Made by a program: the position numbers and the translations under genes | Notes under the pieces: model-generated | What the model was told of the DNA's origin: nothing | Databases searched by the model: none | What the model saw: only the letters and a program-made list of their open reading frames with translations | Part shown: one piece after another, positions 5,252-10,802 of the stretch | How positions within the stretch are numbered: the first letter of the stretch is position 1 | How the letters are laid out: each line of letters begins with the position of its first letter | Assembly: GCA_002774085.1 (NCBI GenBank) | Contig: PEZH01000002.1 | Location: 1-10,802, forward strand | DNA length: 10,802 bases | From: Candidatus Shapirobacteria bacterium CG09_land_8_20_14_0_10_38_17 | GTDB lineage: Bacteria > Patescibacteriota > Microgenomatia > 0-14-0-10-38-17 | Direction: 5' to 3'

Positions 5252-5935
5252 TTATCTTACCTTGTCATTCTTCCGCCAGCTAGCGGAAGAATGACGGCTT
5301 TTTTGAGTTTTGCGCTTTTTTATCACTACCATTCCTCTTCTTGCCCCGGGAATTGCTCCCTTAACATACAAAAGATTCTTCGCCTCATCTATCTCAATTA
5401 TTTCTAAATTACGAACTGTTACTTTTTTGTTGCCCATACGACCGGGCATTTTTTTACCTTTATAAACTCGTCCCGGTGTTGTCCGCTGACCGATTGAGCC
5501 AGGAGCCCGCTGCCTATCTGATTGACCGTGAGTAGCCGGACCACCATGGAAACCCCAACGCTTAATAACTCCGGCAAAGCCTCTCCCCTTAGAAAACCCT
5601 GTTGCATCGACAAAATCTCCTTTCTTAAAAATATCATCAACCTTGATTTCTTCACCTACTTTTAAATTCTTCCCACCACCACTCACTTCCACTATTAGAG
5701 CCGGCGCCAACGTTTTCTTTGCTTTCTTCATTTCGCCCAAAGTCGGCTTCTTAGCATACTTCCCTTTACTTTGACCAAAGGCAATTTTTACTGCTTCATA
5801 TCCATCATTTTCCTTATTCTTTACTTGCAAAATAAAACAAGGACCAGCTTCAACAACAGTTAACGGCACTACCTGACCGTTCTTTAAAAATTCCTGAGTC
5901 ATTCCCAATTTTTGTCCGATTATGGCGTTAATCAT
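5252..5935 (-). CDS. rplC: 50S ribosomal protein uL3 with repeat-encoded C-terminal tail
   Basis: uL3 is an early-assembly large-subunit protein that reaches the peptidyl-transferase centre. From the ATG at 5935 the product has 227 residues: MINAIIGQKLGMTQEF, the GFSKGRGFAGVIKRWGF segment, the HG...RAPGSIGQRTTPGRV loop and KKMPGRMGNKKVTV. With this start the glutamine of GSIGQ is residue 150, the same number as E. coli Gln150, the PrmB methylation site; this supports the ATG over the GTG at 5944. The GTG follows a terminator U-tract directly. GGAG lies only 3 nt from the ATG, so initiation signals are poor. Residues 214-224 are encoded by a 32-bp palindrome, giving a tail (RHSSASWRKND then KVR) beyond the normal end. 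Confidence 0.95.
   Translation of the reverse strand: MINAIIGQKLGMTQEFLKNGQVVPLTVVEAGPCFILQVKNKENDGYEAVKIAFGQSKGKYAKKPTLGEMKKAKKTLAPALIVEVSGGGKNLKVGEEIKVDDIFKKGDFVDATGFSKGRGFAGVIKRWGFHGGPATHGQSDRQRAPGSIGQRTTPGRVYKGKKMPGRMGNKKVTVRNLEIIEIDEAKNLLYVKGAIPGARRGMVVIKKRKTQKSRHSSASWRKNDKVR
5264..5295. repeat. 32-bp palindrome inside the 3' end of rplC (copy R5)
   Basis: Arms gtcattcttccgc (5264-5276) and gcggaagaatgac (5283-5295) pair perfectly around a 6-base loop (cagcta). It is a short relative of the gtcattctgg family, with ccgccagctagcgg in place of ccgccagctggcgg. The rplC reading frame passes through the whole palindrome and stops 10 bp beyond it. Confidence 0.9.
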
Positions 5936-5944
5936 ATTCTCCAC

Positions 5945-5971
5945 AAAAAAAAGAGCCTAAAAAGAGGCTCC
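5945..5971 (-). terminator. Intrinsic terminator abutting rplC (attenuator)
   Basis: On the minus strand GAGCCT (5970-5965), loop CTTTTT, AGGCTC (5958-5953) is followed by eight consecutive Ts (5952-5945). A G-T pair can extend the stem. The U-tract ends at the GTG codon and 9 nt before the rplC ATG. A strong terminator here, downstream of a promoter and immediately before a gene that must be expressed, is the hallmark of transcription attenuation. A second hairpin (AGAAGGTA/TACCTTTT, 5990-5972) lies just upstream. Confidence 0.85.
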
Positions 5972-6009
5972 AAAAGGTAAAATACCTTCTAATTCTTCCC
6001 TAAAATAAA

Positions 6010-6039
6010 CTAACCAGGCAAACTTTTTGAATTTACCAT
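6010..6039 (-). CDS. Possible nine-codon leader peptide upstream of rplC
   Basis: ATG at 6039-6037 encodes MVNSKSLPG and stops at TAG (6012-6010). AAGGAGG lies 11 nt upstream of the ATG, the strongest Shine-Dalgarno-like sequence near any start in this window, while most structural genes have none. The ATG sits in the loop of the AATTTA/TAAATT hairpin, and the ORF ends across the closing AGGCA/TGCCT stem, so a translating ribosome would remodel the leader. There are no runs of a single amino acid codon that would suggest classical amino-acid attenuation. It could be fortuitous. Confidence 0.35.
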   Translation of the reverse strand: MVNSKSLPG

Positions 6040-6071
6040 TAAATTAGATGCCTCCTTACCAAAACAATTTG

Positions 6072-6100
6072 ATTTTATCACAGACTATTTTTAATAGCAA
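6072..6100 (-). promoter_or_regulatory. Promoter for the rplC-rpsQ unit
   Basis: On the minus strand: -35 TTGCTA (6100-6095), a 17-bp spacer, and -10 TAAAAT (6077-6072). The spacer ends TGA, giving an extended -10 (TGN). The start point would be near 6065, yielding a leader of about 130 nt to the rplC ATG. Four 7-bp direct repeats lie 9 bp upstream of the -35. Confidence 0.75.
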
Positions 6101-6108
6101 CCAAATTA

Positions 6109-6136
6109 GTCGTTAGTCGTTGGTCATTGGTCGTTA
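6109..6136. repeat. Four 7-bp direct repeats upstream of the rplC promoter
   Basis: gtcgtta, gtcgttg, gtcattg, gtcgtta run without gaps from 6109 to 6136. They occupy about -45 to -72 relative to the predicted start point. The unit differs from the cttttaa heptamers. Position would suit an activator site, but short tandem repeats are common in this window. Confidence 0.75.
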
Positions 6137-6460
6137 GAATAAATATTACCTCCCCCAAAATCTACCGGCCTGTCTCGGCCTATTCAGAAAACCTTAGAAC
6201 CACAAATCCAACTTTAGATAAACCTCCTCCTAAAAAACACTTCCACTAACATGCTATGAAGCATATTTAACTATTAATTTACTACGATACTGCGCCGTAT
6301 CGTAGTAGCTAAATTCCTACTCCCCTACAAAACACTGCTATTTTTGAAACAAAAACCCATCAGCCAAAAGCCTATCATCGCGTGCCTTCATCTTACAAGG
6401 AGTAAATTACAAGAATAGTTAAAGAAGAAAATCTTTTCTTTCCTGCCTCCAGTGGGATCA
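6137..6460. other. Unexplained spacer between rpsJ terminator and rplC promoter
   Basis: About 320 bp hold no recognisable gene. I see an 11-bp-arm hairpin (6280-6307), a small atgc/gcat hairpin (6251-6264), a ggcc-gagaca-ggcc type inverted repeat near 6166-6180, and a purine-rich minus-strand AGGAGGAGG near 6222-6231 with no following long ORF. Possible contents are an unlisted small RNA or a decayed gene, neither of which I can support. Confidence 0.4.
6280..6307. repeat. Perfect inverted repeat, 11-bp arms
   Basis: tactacgatac (6280-6290), loop tgcgcc (6291-6296), gtatcgtagta (6297-6307). The arms match perfectly and are not related to the gtcattctgg family. No T-tract follows on either strand. 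It lies between the rpsJ terminator and the rplC promoter. Confidence 0.85.
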
Positions 6461-6493
6461 AAATAAAAAACCCGCTCTTACGGTCGGGGTTTT
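6461..6493 (-). terminator. Intrinsic terminator downstream of rpsJ
   Basis: On the minus strand AAAACCCCG, a loop of about 10 bases, then CGGGTTTTTTATTTT. The stem CCCG/CGGG is extended by A-T pairs around a bulged base, and the U-tract is six Ts then ATTTT. It lies about 240 bp after the rpsJ stop. The plus strand also ends in GGGGTTTT, so it may be bidirectional, though nothing on the plus strand needs it. Confidence 0.75.
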
Positions 6494-6509
6494 GTGTTCC
6501 GCTTTGTGT

Positions 6510-6572
6510 CGCGCTTCGCGCGTTCATTGATACCGCTTCATCCCCGCCAAGGCGGGTCCGCCAGCTGGCGGA
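6510..6572. repeat. Palindrome cluster R6 in the rpsJ 3' region
   Basis: Three hairpins in a row: cgcgc/gcgcg (6510-6522), cccgcc/ggcggg (6543-6556) and the perfect 16-bp palindrome tccgccagctggcgga (6557-6572). The last is the core also found in R4b and upstream of fusA. The 8-mer and 7-mer arrays are absent here. Confidence 0.8.
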
Positions 6573-6729
6573 TCGCTTTCTGGGAATAACCAGCTCTATC
6601 TTATTTAAATTTCTTGCCTTACATTTACCTACCTCACTGCCAAAACTGAATTAAGGGTCTCAAGTTCTTAGTTTAGAAATTCCTAAGACTAATCACTTAT
6701 TCTTTTAATCTTTTATTCTTAAATGAATC

Positions 6730-7038
6730 TTACGTTCTTATCTCAATATCCACTCCGGCGGGCATATCTAAATGTTGAAGGGAGTCAATCGTCTTATTGG
6801 TCGGATTCAAAATATCAACTAATCTTTTATGAACCAACATCTCATAGTGATCTTGAGAGTTTTTGTCAGTATTGGGACTGGTTAAAACAGTAAAAAGGTG
6901 CCGTTTAGTCGGAAGAGGAATAGGACCACTAACTTTCGCTCCTGTCAGAAGAGCCGTCTCCACGATTTTATTGGCTGCCTCATCAATAACTCGGTGATCA
7001 TAAGCCTTAAGGCGAACCCGAATGCGTGTTTTGGCCAT
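6730..7038 (-). CDS. rpsJ: 30S ribosomal protein uS10
   Basis: uS10 sits in the head of the 30S subunit and, as NusE, pairs with NusB in transcription antitermination. The 102-residue product is full length: [45 protein letters not shown], the exposed loop and [16 protein letters not shown], ending [12 protein letters not shown]. It begins 20 bp after the tuf stop, with AGGA 8 nt upstream of the ATG, one of the few proper Shine-Dalgarno sequences here. It is probably co-transcribed with tuf and separated from rplC by a terminator, so it belongs to the tuf unit rather than heading the S10 operon. Confidence 0.97.
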   Translation of the reverse strand: MAKTRIRVRLKAYDHRVIDEAANKIVETALLTGAKVSGPIPLPTKRHLFTVLTSPNTDKNSQDHYEMLVHKRLVDILNPTNKTIDSLQHLDMPAGVDIEIRT

Positions 7039-7058
7039 ATTGTCAATCCTGCCAATTT

Positions 7059-8270
7059 TTAAGAAATTACCTTGGTGATTACTCCCGCTCCCACCGTATG
7101 ACCCCCCTCACGAATGGCAAAGCGCAAATTCTTTTCCAACGCGATGGGAGTAATCAACTTCACTTTAGTGGTAATATTGTCACCAGGCATTACCATCTCT
7201 ACTCCTGATGGCAAAGCCGCTTCACCGGTGACATCGGTAGTGCGAATGTAAAATTGAGGTCTATATCCGGAAAAAAAGGGAGTATGACGACCGCCTTCTT
7301 CTTTAGTTAAAACATAAATCTCTGCTTCAAATTCAGTATGAGGAGTAACTGTCCCCGCCTTGGCAATAATCTGACCCCGCTCAACTTCATTCTTTTCAAC
7401 ACCGCGCAAAAGAATACCGACATTATCACCCGCTCGCGCCTCATCTAAGCTCTTCCTAAACATTTCAATACCGGTGACAACTGTTTTTTTAACTTCTTTT
7501 CCTAAACCGACGATCTCTATCTCTTCATTAAGCTTTAATATTCCTCGCTCTACTCTACCAGTGACCACTGTCCCTCGCCCTTTAATGGAAAAGACATCTT
7601 CTACCGGCATTAAAAATGGCTTCTCTATATCCCTCTCGGGGGTGGGAATATACTCATCAACTTTATCCATTAACTCCAAAATAGGGCCACACCACTGACA
7701 ATCTCGTTTACCACAACCACATTCCGCCGCTTTTAAGGCTGAACCACGAACAATAGGAACCTTAGCCCCATCATATTTATACTTATTAAGCAGTTCACGT
7801 ATTTCTTCTTCCACCAAATCCACCAATTCCTTGTCATCAACTAAATCAATTTTGTTCAAGAAAACTGCTACTGCCGAGACATTAACCTGACGAGCCAACA
7901 GAATATGCTCCCGAGTTTGAGGCATTGGCCCATCGGCAGCAGAAACAACTAAAATTGCCCCATCCATCTGCGCTGCGCCGGTGATCATATTCTTCACATA
8001 ATCGGCATGACCGGGACAATCAATATGGGCGTAATGACGTTTGGCTGTTTCGTACTCGGCATGATAAATATCAATAGTAATCCCTCTTTCTTTCTCCTCA
8101 GGAGCCTTATCAATATCTGCAAATTCTAAGGGTTGGGTCGAATTATTAGGCTGTTTTGACAAAACCTTAGTAATTGCCGAAGTTAAGGTTGTCTTACCAT
8201 GGTCAACATGACCAATGGTCCCAATATTGATATGAGGCTTGGTGCGTTCAAACTTTGCTTTTTCTGCCAT
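7059..8270 (-). CDS. tuf: Elongation factor Tu, with four-cysteine insertion
   Basis: EF-Tu delivers aminoacyl-tRNA to the ribosome as a GTP complex in the cytoplasm. The 403 residues carry the P-loop GHVDHGKT (20-27), RGIT (62-65), DCPGH (84-88), NKID (139-142) and GSALK (176-180), then domain 2 ([13 protein letters not shown]) and domain 3 ([30 protein letters not shown]). Just after GSALK is a short insertion with C184, C186, C191 and C194 (spacing C-X-C-X4-C-X2-C), which accounts for much of the excess over the 394 residues of E. coli and looks like a small metal site. It has its own promoter and lies after a terminator downstream of fusA. Upstream signals for translation are weak (GTGG near the ATG). 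Confidence 0.98.
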   Translation of the reverse strand: MAEKAKFERTKPHINIGTIGHVDHGKTTLTSAITKVLSKQPNNSTQPLEFADIDKAPEEKERGITIDIYHAEYETAKRHYAHIDCPGHADYVKNMITGAAQMDGAILVVSAADGPMPQTREHILLARQVNVSAVAVFLNKIDLVDDKELVDLVEEEIRELLNKYKYDGAKVPIVRGSALKAAECGCGKRDCQWCGPILELMDKVDEYIPTPERDIEKPFLMPVEDVFSIKGRGTVVTGRVERGILKLNEEIEIVGLGKEVKKTVVTGIEMFRKSLDEARAGDNVGILLRGVEKNEVERGQIIAKAGTVTPHTEFEAEIYVLTKEEGGRHTPFFSGYRPQFYIRTTDVTGEAALPSGVEMVMPGDNITTKVKLITPIALEKNLRFAIREGGHTVGAGVITKVIS

Positions 8271-8354
8271 ATGACCACTTTAAATTTGTTTTTATCCTCT
8301 TGTTTTTGCAATTTGCCTTTTACAATTTGCAATTTTAGATCTACTGATGTTTTG

Positions 8355-8383
8355 ATTTTAAACAAGTATATCTAATTTGTCAA
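8355..8383 (-). promoter_or_regulatory. tuf promoter
   Basis: Minus strand: -35 TTGACA (8383-8378), exactly 17 bp, then -10 TAAAAT (8360-8355). This is the closest match to the housekeeping consensus in the window. Predicted start near 8348 gives a leader of about 78 nt. The leader has a repeated gcaattt/caatttgc word (8307-8335 region) but no terminator-like hairpin. Confidence 0.8.
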
Positions 8384-8400
8384 TAGGAAAATAATATCCT

Positions 8401-8433
8401 AAAAAACTCAAATCTGCCAGCGGGGCGGATTTG
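8401..8433 (-). terminator. Intrinsic terminator between fusA and tuf
   Basis: Minus strand CAAATC-C-GCC, loop CCGCT, GGC-A-GATTTG (hairpin 8433-8409), with one C/A mismatch in the stem, then AGTTTTTT. It begins 11 bp after the fusA stop and lies upstream of the tuf promoter, separating the two genes. Confidence 0.75.
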
Positions 8434-8444
8434 CCTTTATATTG

Positions 8445-10556
8445 TTATTTCCCTTCCCCTCTTATCCTTGCTACCATTCCTTCTTGAATATTTTTGGGCA
8501 CTATTTCATAACAAAGCGGCTCCATATAAAAAGAAGCCCGACCACCGGTAATACTACGAACAGCGGTCGCATACCCAGAGAGCTCTGCCAAAGGAACATT
8601 AGCAGTAACCACTCGCATTTTACCACGAACACTAGTACTAACAATCTGCCCTCGCCGAGAAGAAATATCACCAATAACTTGACCCATAAAATCTTCGGGT
8701 ATTACCACCTCTAATTTCATAATTGGTTCCAATAATACCGGCCCAGCTTGCTTAGCCGCTTCTTGCAAAGCAATACTGCCGGCAATTTTGAAAGCCATTT
8801 CCGATGAGTCTACATCATGATAAGAACCATCGTAAACAACCACTTTCATATCCACCATTGGATAACCGATAACAATACCTTTTTCCATTGCCCCACAAAC
8901 ACCTTTTTCAATAGCGGGAATAAACTCTCGAGGGATTTTTCCTCCTTTAATTTCGGAAGCAAATTCAAATCCCTCTCCTCTTTCTCTCGGCTCCAAACGC
9001 AGAAAACAATGACCATACTGACCCCGACCCCCGGATTGATGAATATATTTTCCTTCTGCCGAGGAAACCACAGTAATAGTTTCTTTATAAGCTACCTGAG
9101 GACGACCCACTCTTACGTCAACATTAAACTCTCTCTTCAAACGATCAACAATTATTTCCAAATGAAGTTCACCCATTCCGGAAATAATTGTTTGTCCGGT
9201 CTCCAAATTGGTTTTAATCTTAAAAGTAGGATCTTCCTCCGATAAATGAGACAAAGCATAAGACAATTTTTCTTCATCGACATGAGTATTAGGCTCTATG
9301 GCTAAAGAAATCACCGGTTCAGGAAAAGAAATTGTCTCCAAAATTAAAGGATGCTTAGAATCACAAAGAGTATCACCAGTTTTAACATTGTCCAAACCAA
9401 TAACCCCGATTATCTCTCCGGCCGTTGCTTTATCAATTTCTTCTCTTTTATCAGCATGCATTAAAAGTAAACGACCTATTCTTTTATTTTTTTTAGTATT
9501 AGCGTCATAGACACTACTCCCTACCGTCATCGTCCCTGAATAAATGCGCAAATAGGTCAATCTCCCCACATGAGGATCAGTCTGAATCTTAAAAGCCAAA
9601 GCGCAAAAAGGAGCGCTGTTCTTTGGCTCGCGTTTCTCTTTTTTGTTTGTCTTTGGATTAAGACCTTCAATCGGAGGAACATCTAAGGGAGAGGGCAAAA
9701 AATCAACAATGCCATCCAACAACTGTTGAATTGCCTTGTTACGCAAAGAAGAACCGCAATAAACAGGTACCACTCGGTTGTTAATAACCGCTCTACGCAC
9801 CCCTGCTTTAAGCTCTTCTAAGCTTATTTTCTCATTATTAATATACTTTTCCATCAGTTTCTCATCCTCACCGCTAACTTTTTCTATTAAATCTTCTCTC
9901 GCCCTTGCCAACTTTTCCACCAATTCTTTGGGAATAGGAATTTCTTCAAAAGTCGCCCCGCTATCGTCTTTTTCCCAAACAAATGCCTTATTTTCCAAAA
10001 CAGAAACTACTCCTCGAAAGCCTTGTTCTTTGCCGATGGGAAAAGTTATTAAAATAACATTAGCCCCTAACCGCTCTTTAACGCTTTTAACGGCGTTATC
10101 AAAATCCGCCCCCAATTTATCCATTTTATTCAAAAAACAAATTCGCGGGACACGATAGCGGTCTGCTTGATGCCAAACTGTTTCCGATTGAGCTTGAACT
10201 CCTTCCTCGGCATCAAAAACCATCACCGCTCCATCTAACACTCGCAGTGAACGTTCCACTTCAGCGGTAAAATCAACATGGCCAGGAGTATCAATAATAT
10301 TAATCCGGTGATCACGCCAAAAAGTGGTTGTTGCCGCCGACTGAATGGTAATTCCCCGCTCTCGTTCTTGAACCATCCAGTCCATTTGTGTTGTCCCCTC
10401 ATCAATATCGCCAATTTTATAGGTTTTACCAGTGTAATAAAGAATTCGCTCGGTTGTTGTTGTTTTGCCGGCATCAATATGGGCAATAATGCCAATATTG
10501 CGAATTTCTTCTAAAGGAACAATCCTGTTTTCGGTTTTATTTGTTTGTTGAACCAT
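8445..10556 (-). CDS. fusA: Elongation factor G
   Basis: EF-G is the GTPase that drives tRNA and mRNA translocation and, with RRF, ribosome recycling. The 703-residue product is standard length. G domain: AHIDAGKT (25-32), RGIT (67-70), DTPGH (89-93), NKMD (143-146). Then domain II, domain III ([30 protein letters not shown]) and domain IV with the tip loop [12 protein letters not shown] (about 580-590), ending in domain V ([15 protein letters not shown]). The motif set and the 703-residue length fit canonical EF-G. No Shine-Dalgarno precedes the ATG; the upstream sequence is A+T-only for about 20 bp. rpsG is expected upstream outside the window. Confidence 0.98.
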   Translation of the reverse strand: MVQQTNKTENRIVPLEEIRNIGIIAHIDAGKTTTTERILYYTGKTYKIGDIDEGTTQMDWMVQERERGITIQSAATTTFWRDHRINIIDTPGHVDFTAEVERSLRVLDGAVMVFDAEEGVQAQSETVWHQADRYRVPRICFLNKMDKLGADFDNAVKSVKERLGANVILITFPIGKEQGFRGVVSVLENKAFVWEKDDSGATFEEIPIPKELVEKLARAREDLIEKVSGEDEKLMEKYINNEKISLEELKAGVRRAVINNRVVPVYCGSSLRNKAIQQLLDGIVDFLPSPLDVPPIEGLNPKTNKKEKREPKNSAPFCALAFKIQTDPHVGRLTYLRIYSGTMTVGSSVYDANTKKNKRIGRLLLMHADKREEIDKATAGEIIGVIGLDNVKTGDTLCDSKHPLILETISFPEPVISLAIEPNTHVDEEKLSYALSHLSEEDPTFKIKTNLETGQTIISGMGELHLEIIVDRLKREFNVDVRVGRPQVAYKETITVVSSAEGKYIHQSGGRGQYGHCFLRLEPRERGEGFEFASEIKGGKIPREFIPAIEKGVCGAMEKGIVIGYPMVDMKVVVYDGSYHDVDSSEMAFKIAGSIALQEAAKQAGPVLLEPIMKLEVVIPEDFMGQVIGDISSRRGQIVSTSVRGKMRVVTANVPLAELSGYATAVRSITGGRASFYMEPLCYEIVPKNIQEGMVARIRGEGK

Positions 10557-10570
10557 AAAAATAATTAAAA

Positions 10571-10713
10571 ATTAAAAGTCAAAAGTTCAAAGTAAAAAAC
10601 ATTGTTATATTGTTAAATTGTTACATTGCTAAATTGTTACATTGCTGAATTGTTACATTGCTAAATCATCGCCGTCATTCTGGTAATCCGCCAGCTGGCG
10701 GAGCATCCAGAAT
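10571..10713. repeat. Composite palindromic repeat, copy R7, inverted, upstream of fusA
   Basis: The same three modules as R1-R3 in reverse order: heptamers (about 10571-10597, ttaaaag/tcaaaag type), then eight contiguous 8-mers (10605-10668; units ttatattg, ttaaattg, ttacattg, ctaaattg and variants), then the palindrome with gtcattctgg (10674-10683) and tccgccagctggcgga (10687-10702). The array is the longest 8-mer array in the window. Preserved module order in the opposite orientation argues that the three parts move or spread as one unit. Confidence 0.85.
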
Positions 10714-10770
10714 CCTTATTTAAATTTCTAATTTTCAATTTTCATTGAATTTTCCCCGCCCAGGTTGGGA

Positions 10771-10786
10771 TCCCGCTGTGGCGGGA
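10771..10786. repeat. Short GC hairpin upstream of R7
   Basis: tcccgc, loop tgtg, gcggga: six-bp perfect arms at 10771-10776 and 10781-10786. No adequate T-tract follows on the minus strand. Its role is unclear because the next gene lies outside the window. Confidence 0.5.
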
Positions 10787-10802
10787 CAATTTTAAAATTC
10801 GT

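Larger units (their letters stand above)
5942..6065 (-). ncRNA. Putative rplC attenuator leader RNA
   Basis: The predicted transcript starts near 6065. In order it can form: AGGCA/TGCCT (6053-6049, 6020-6016) enclosing AATTTA/TAAATT (6045-6040, 6035-6030); a single-stranded A+T-rich linker; AGAAGGTA/TACCTTTT; and the terminator at 5970-5953. AAGGAGGC (6057-6050) can instead pair with GCCTCTTT (5968-5961) in the terminator, an 8-bp alternative with one G-U pair that would disrupt termination. I do not recognise the leader as a named family. The effector is unknown: a ribosomal protein from this operon or ribosome movement on the small leader ORF are the two obvious options. Confidence 0.6.

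Noticed and set aside
5419..5655. 78-codon alternative frame inside rplC
   Set aside because: It overlaps the best-conserved part of uL3 in another frame and has no independent support.
6127..6249. Plus-strand frame of 40 codons starting with TTG
   Set aside because: It has a rare start, no ribosome binding site and overlaps the heptamer array upstream of the rplC promoter; the translation resembles nothing I know.
6338..6391. 17-codon minus-strand ORF (begins MKARDDRLLADG)
   Set aside because: No Shine-Dalgarno, no promoter nearby and it lies just after the rpsJ terminator; too short to support without conservation data.
8817..9245. 142-codon plus-strand frame opposite fusA
   Set aside because: It is antisense to the conserved EF-G coding sequence, and the product is low-complexity with no recognisable domain.
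9778..10158. 126-codon plus-strand frame opposite fusA
   Set aside because: Serine- and leucine-rich antisense shadow of EF-G codons; no start signal or homology recognised.

Overview
The window is an A+T-rich bacterial translation locus read entirely from the minus strand. In transcription order (high to low coordinates) it carries fusA, tuf, rpsJ, rplC, rplD, rplW, rplB, rpsS, rplV, rpsC, rplP, rpmC and the start of rpsQ. This is the classical str to S10 gene order; rpsL and rpsG would be expected beyond position 10802, and rplN and the spc genes below position 1. The proteins are bacterial, TGA is used as a stop (rpmC), and most starts lack a Shine-Dalgarno sequence. Wide repeat-filled spacers, a short uL2 and a cysteine-bearing EF-Tu point, by inference only, to a Patescibacteria/CPR-type organism.

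The cluster appears to be cut into at least three transcription units. fusA is followed at once by an intrinsic terminator (8401-8433). tuf has its own near-consensus promoter (8355-8383, TTGACA-17-TAAAAT) and is followed by rpsJ after 20 bp and then by a second terminator (6461-6493). A 785-bp spacer separates rpsJ from rplC. It holds a good promoter (6072-6100, TTGCTA-17-TAAAAT with an extended -10) and a leader of about 120 nt. The leader ends in a canonical terminator hairpin whose U-tract touches the first possible rplC start codon. It also has an AAGGAGGC followed by a nine-codon ORF, and the same AAGGAGGC can pair with the terminator's 5' arm. I read this as a transcription attenuator controlling rplC to rpsQ. 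It is the best candidate for an undescribed regulatory system here.

The second theme is repeat invasion. Most spacers from rplC downwards, and the one upstream of fusA, hold pieces of one composite element: a GC-rich palindrome bounded by GTCATTCTGG/CCAGAATGAC, then a tandem 8-mer array (aacaatgt), then a tandem 7-mer array (cttttaa/cttttga). Spacers that are usually near zero in this operon are 114 to 356 bp here. The repeats cluster at gene 3' ends: the last ~11 residues of uL3 and uL4 and their stop or near-stop codons are encoded by repeat DNA, the rpsC stop lies in a 7-mer array, and rplB stops just before one.

The genes together supply two elongation GTPases (EF-G, EF-Tu), uS10, the large-subunit core proteins uL3, uL4, uL23, uL2, uL22, uL16 and uL29, and the small-subunit proteins uS19, uS3 and uS17. 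No tRNA, rRNA, CRISPR array, insertion sequence or phage gene was seen.
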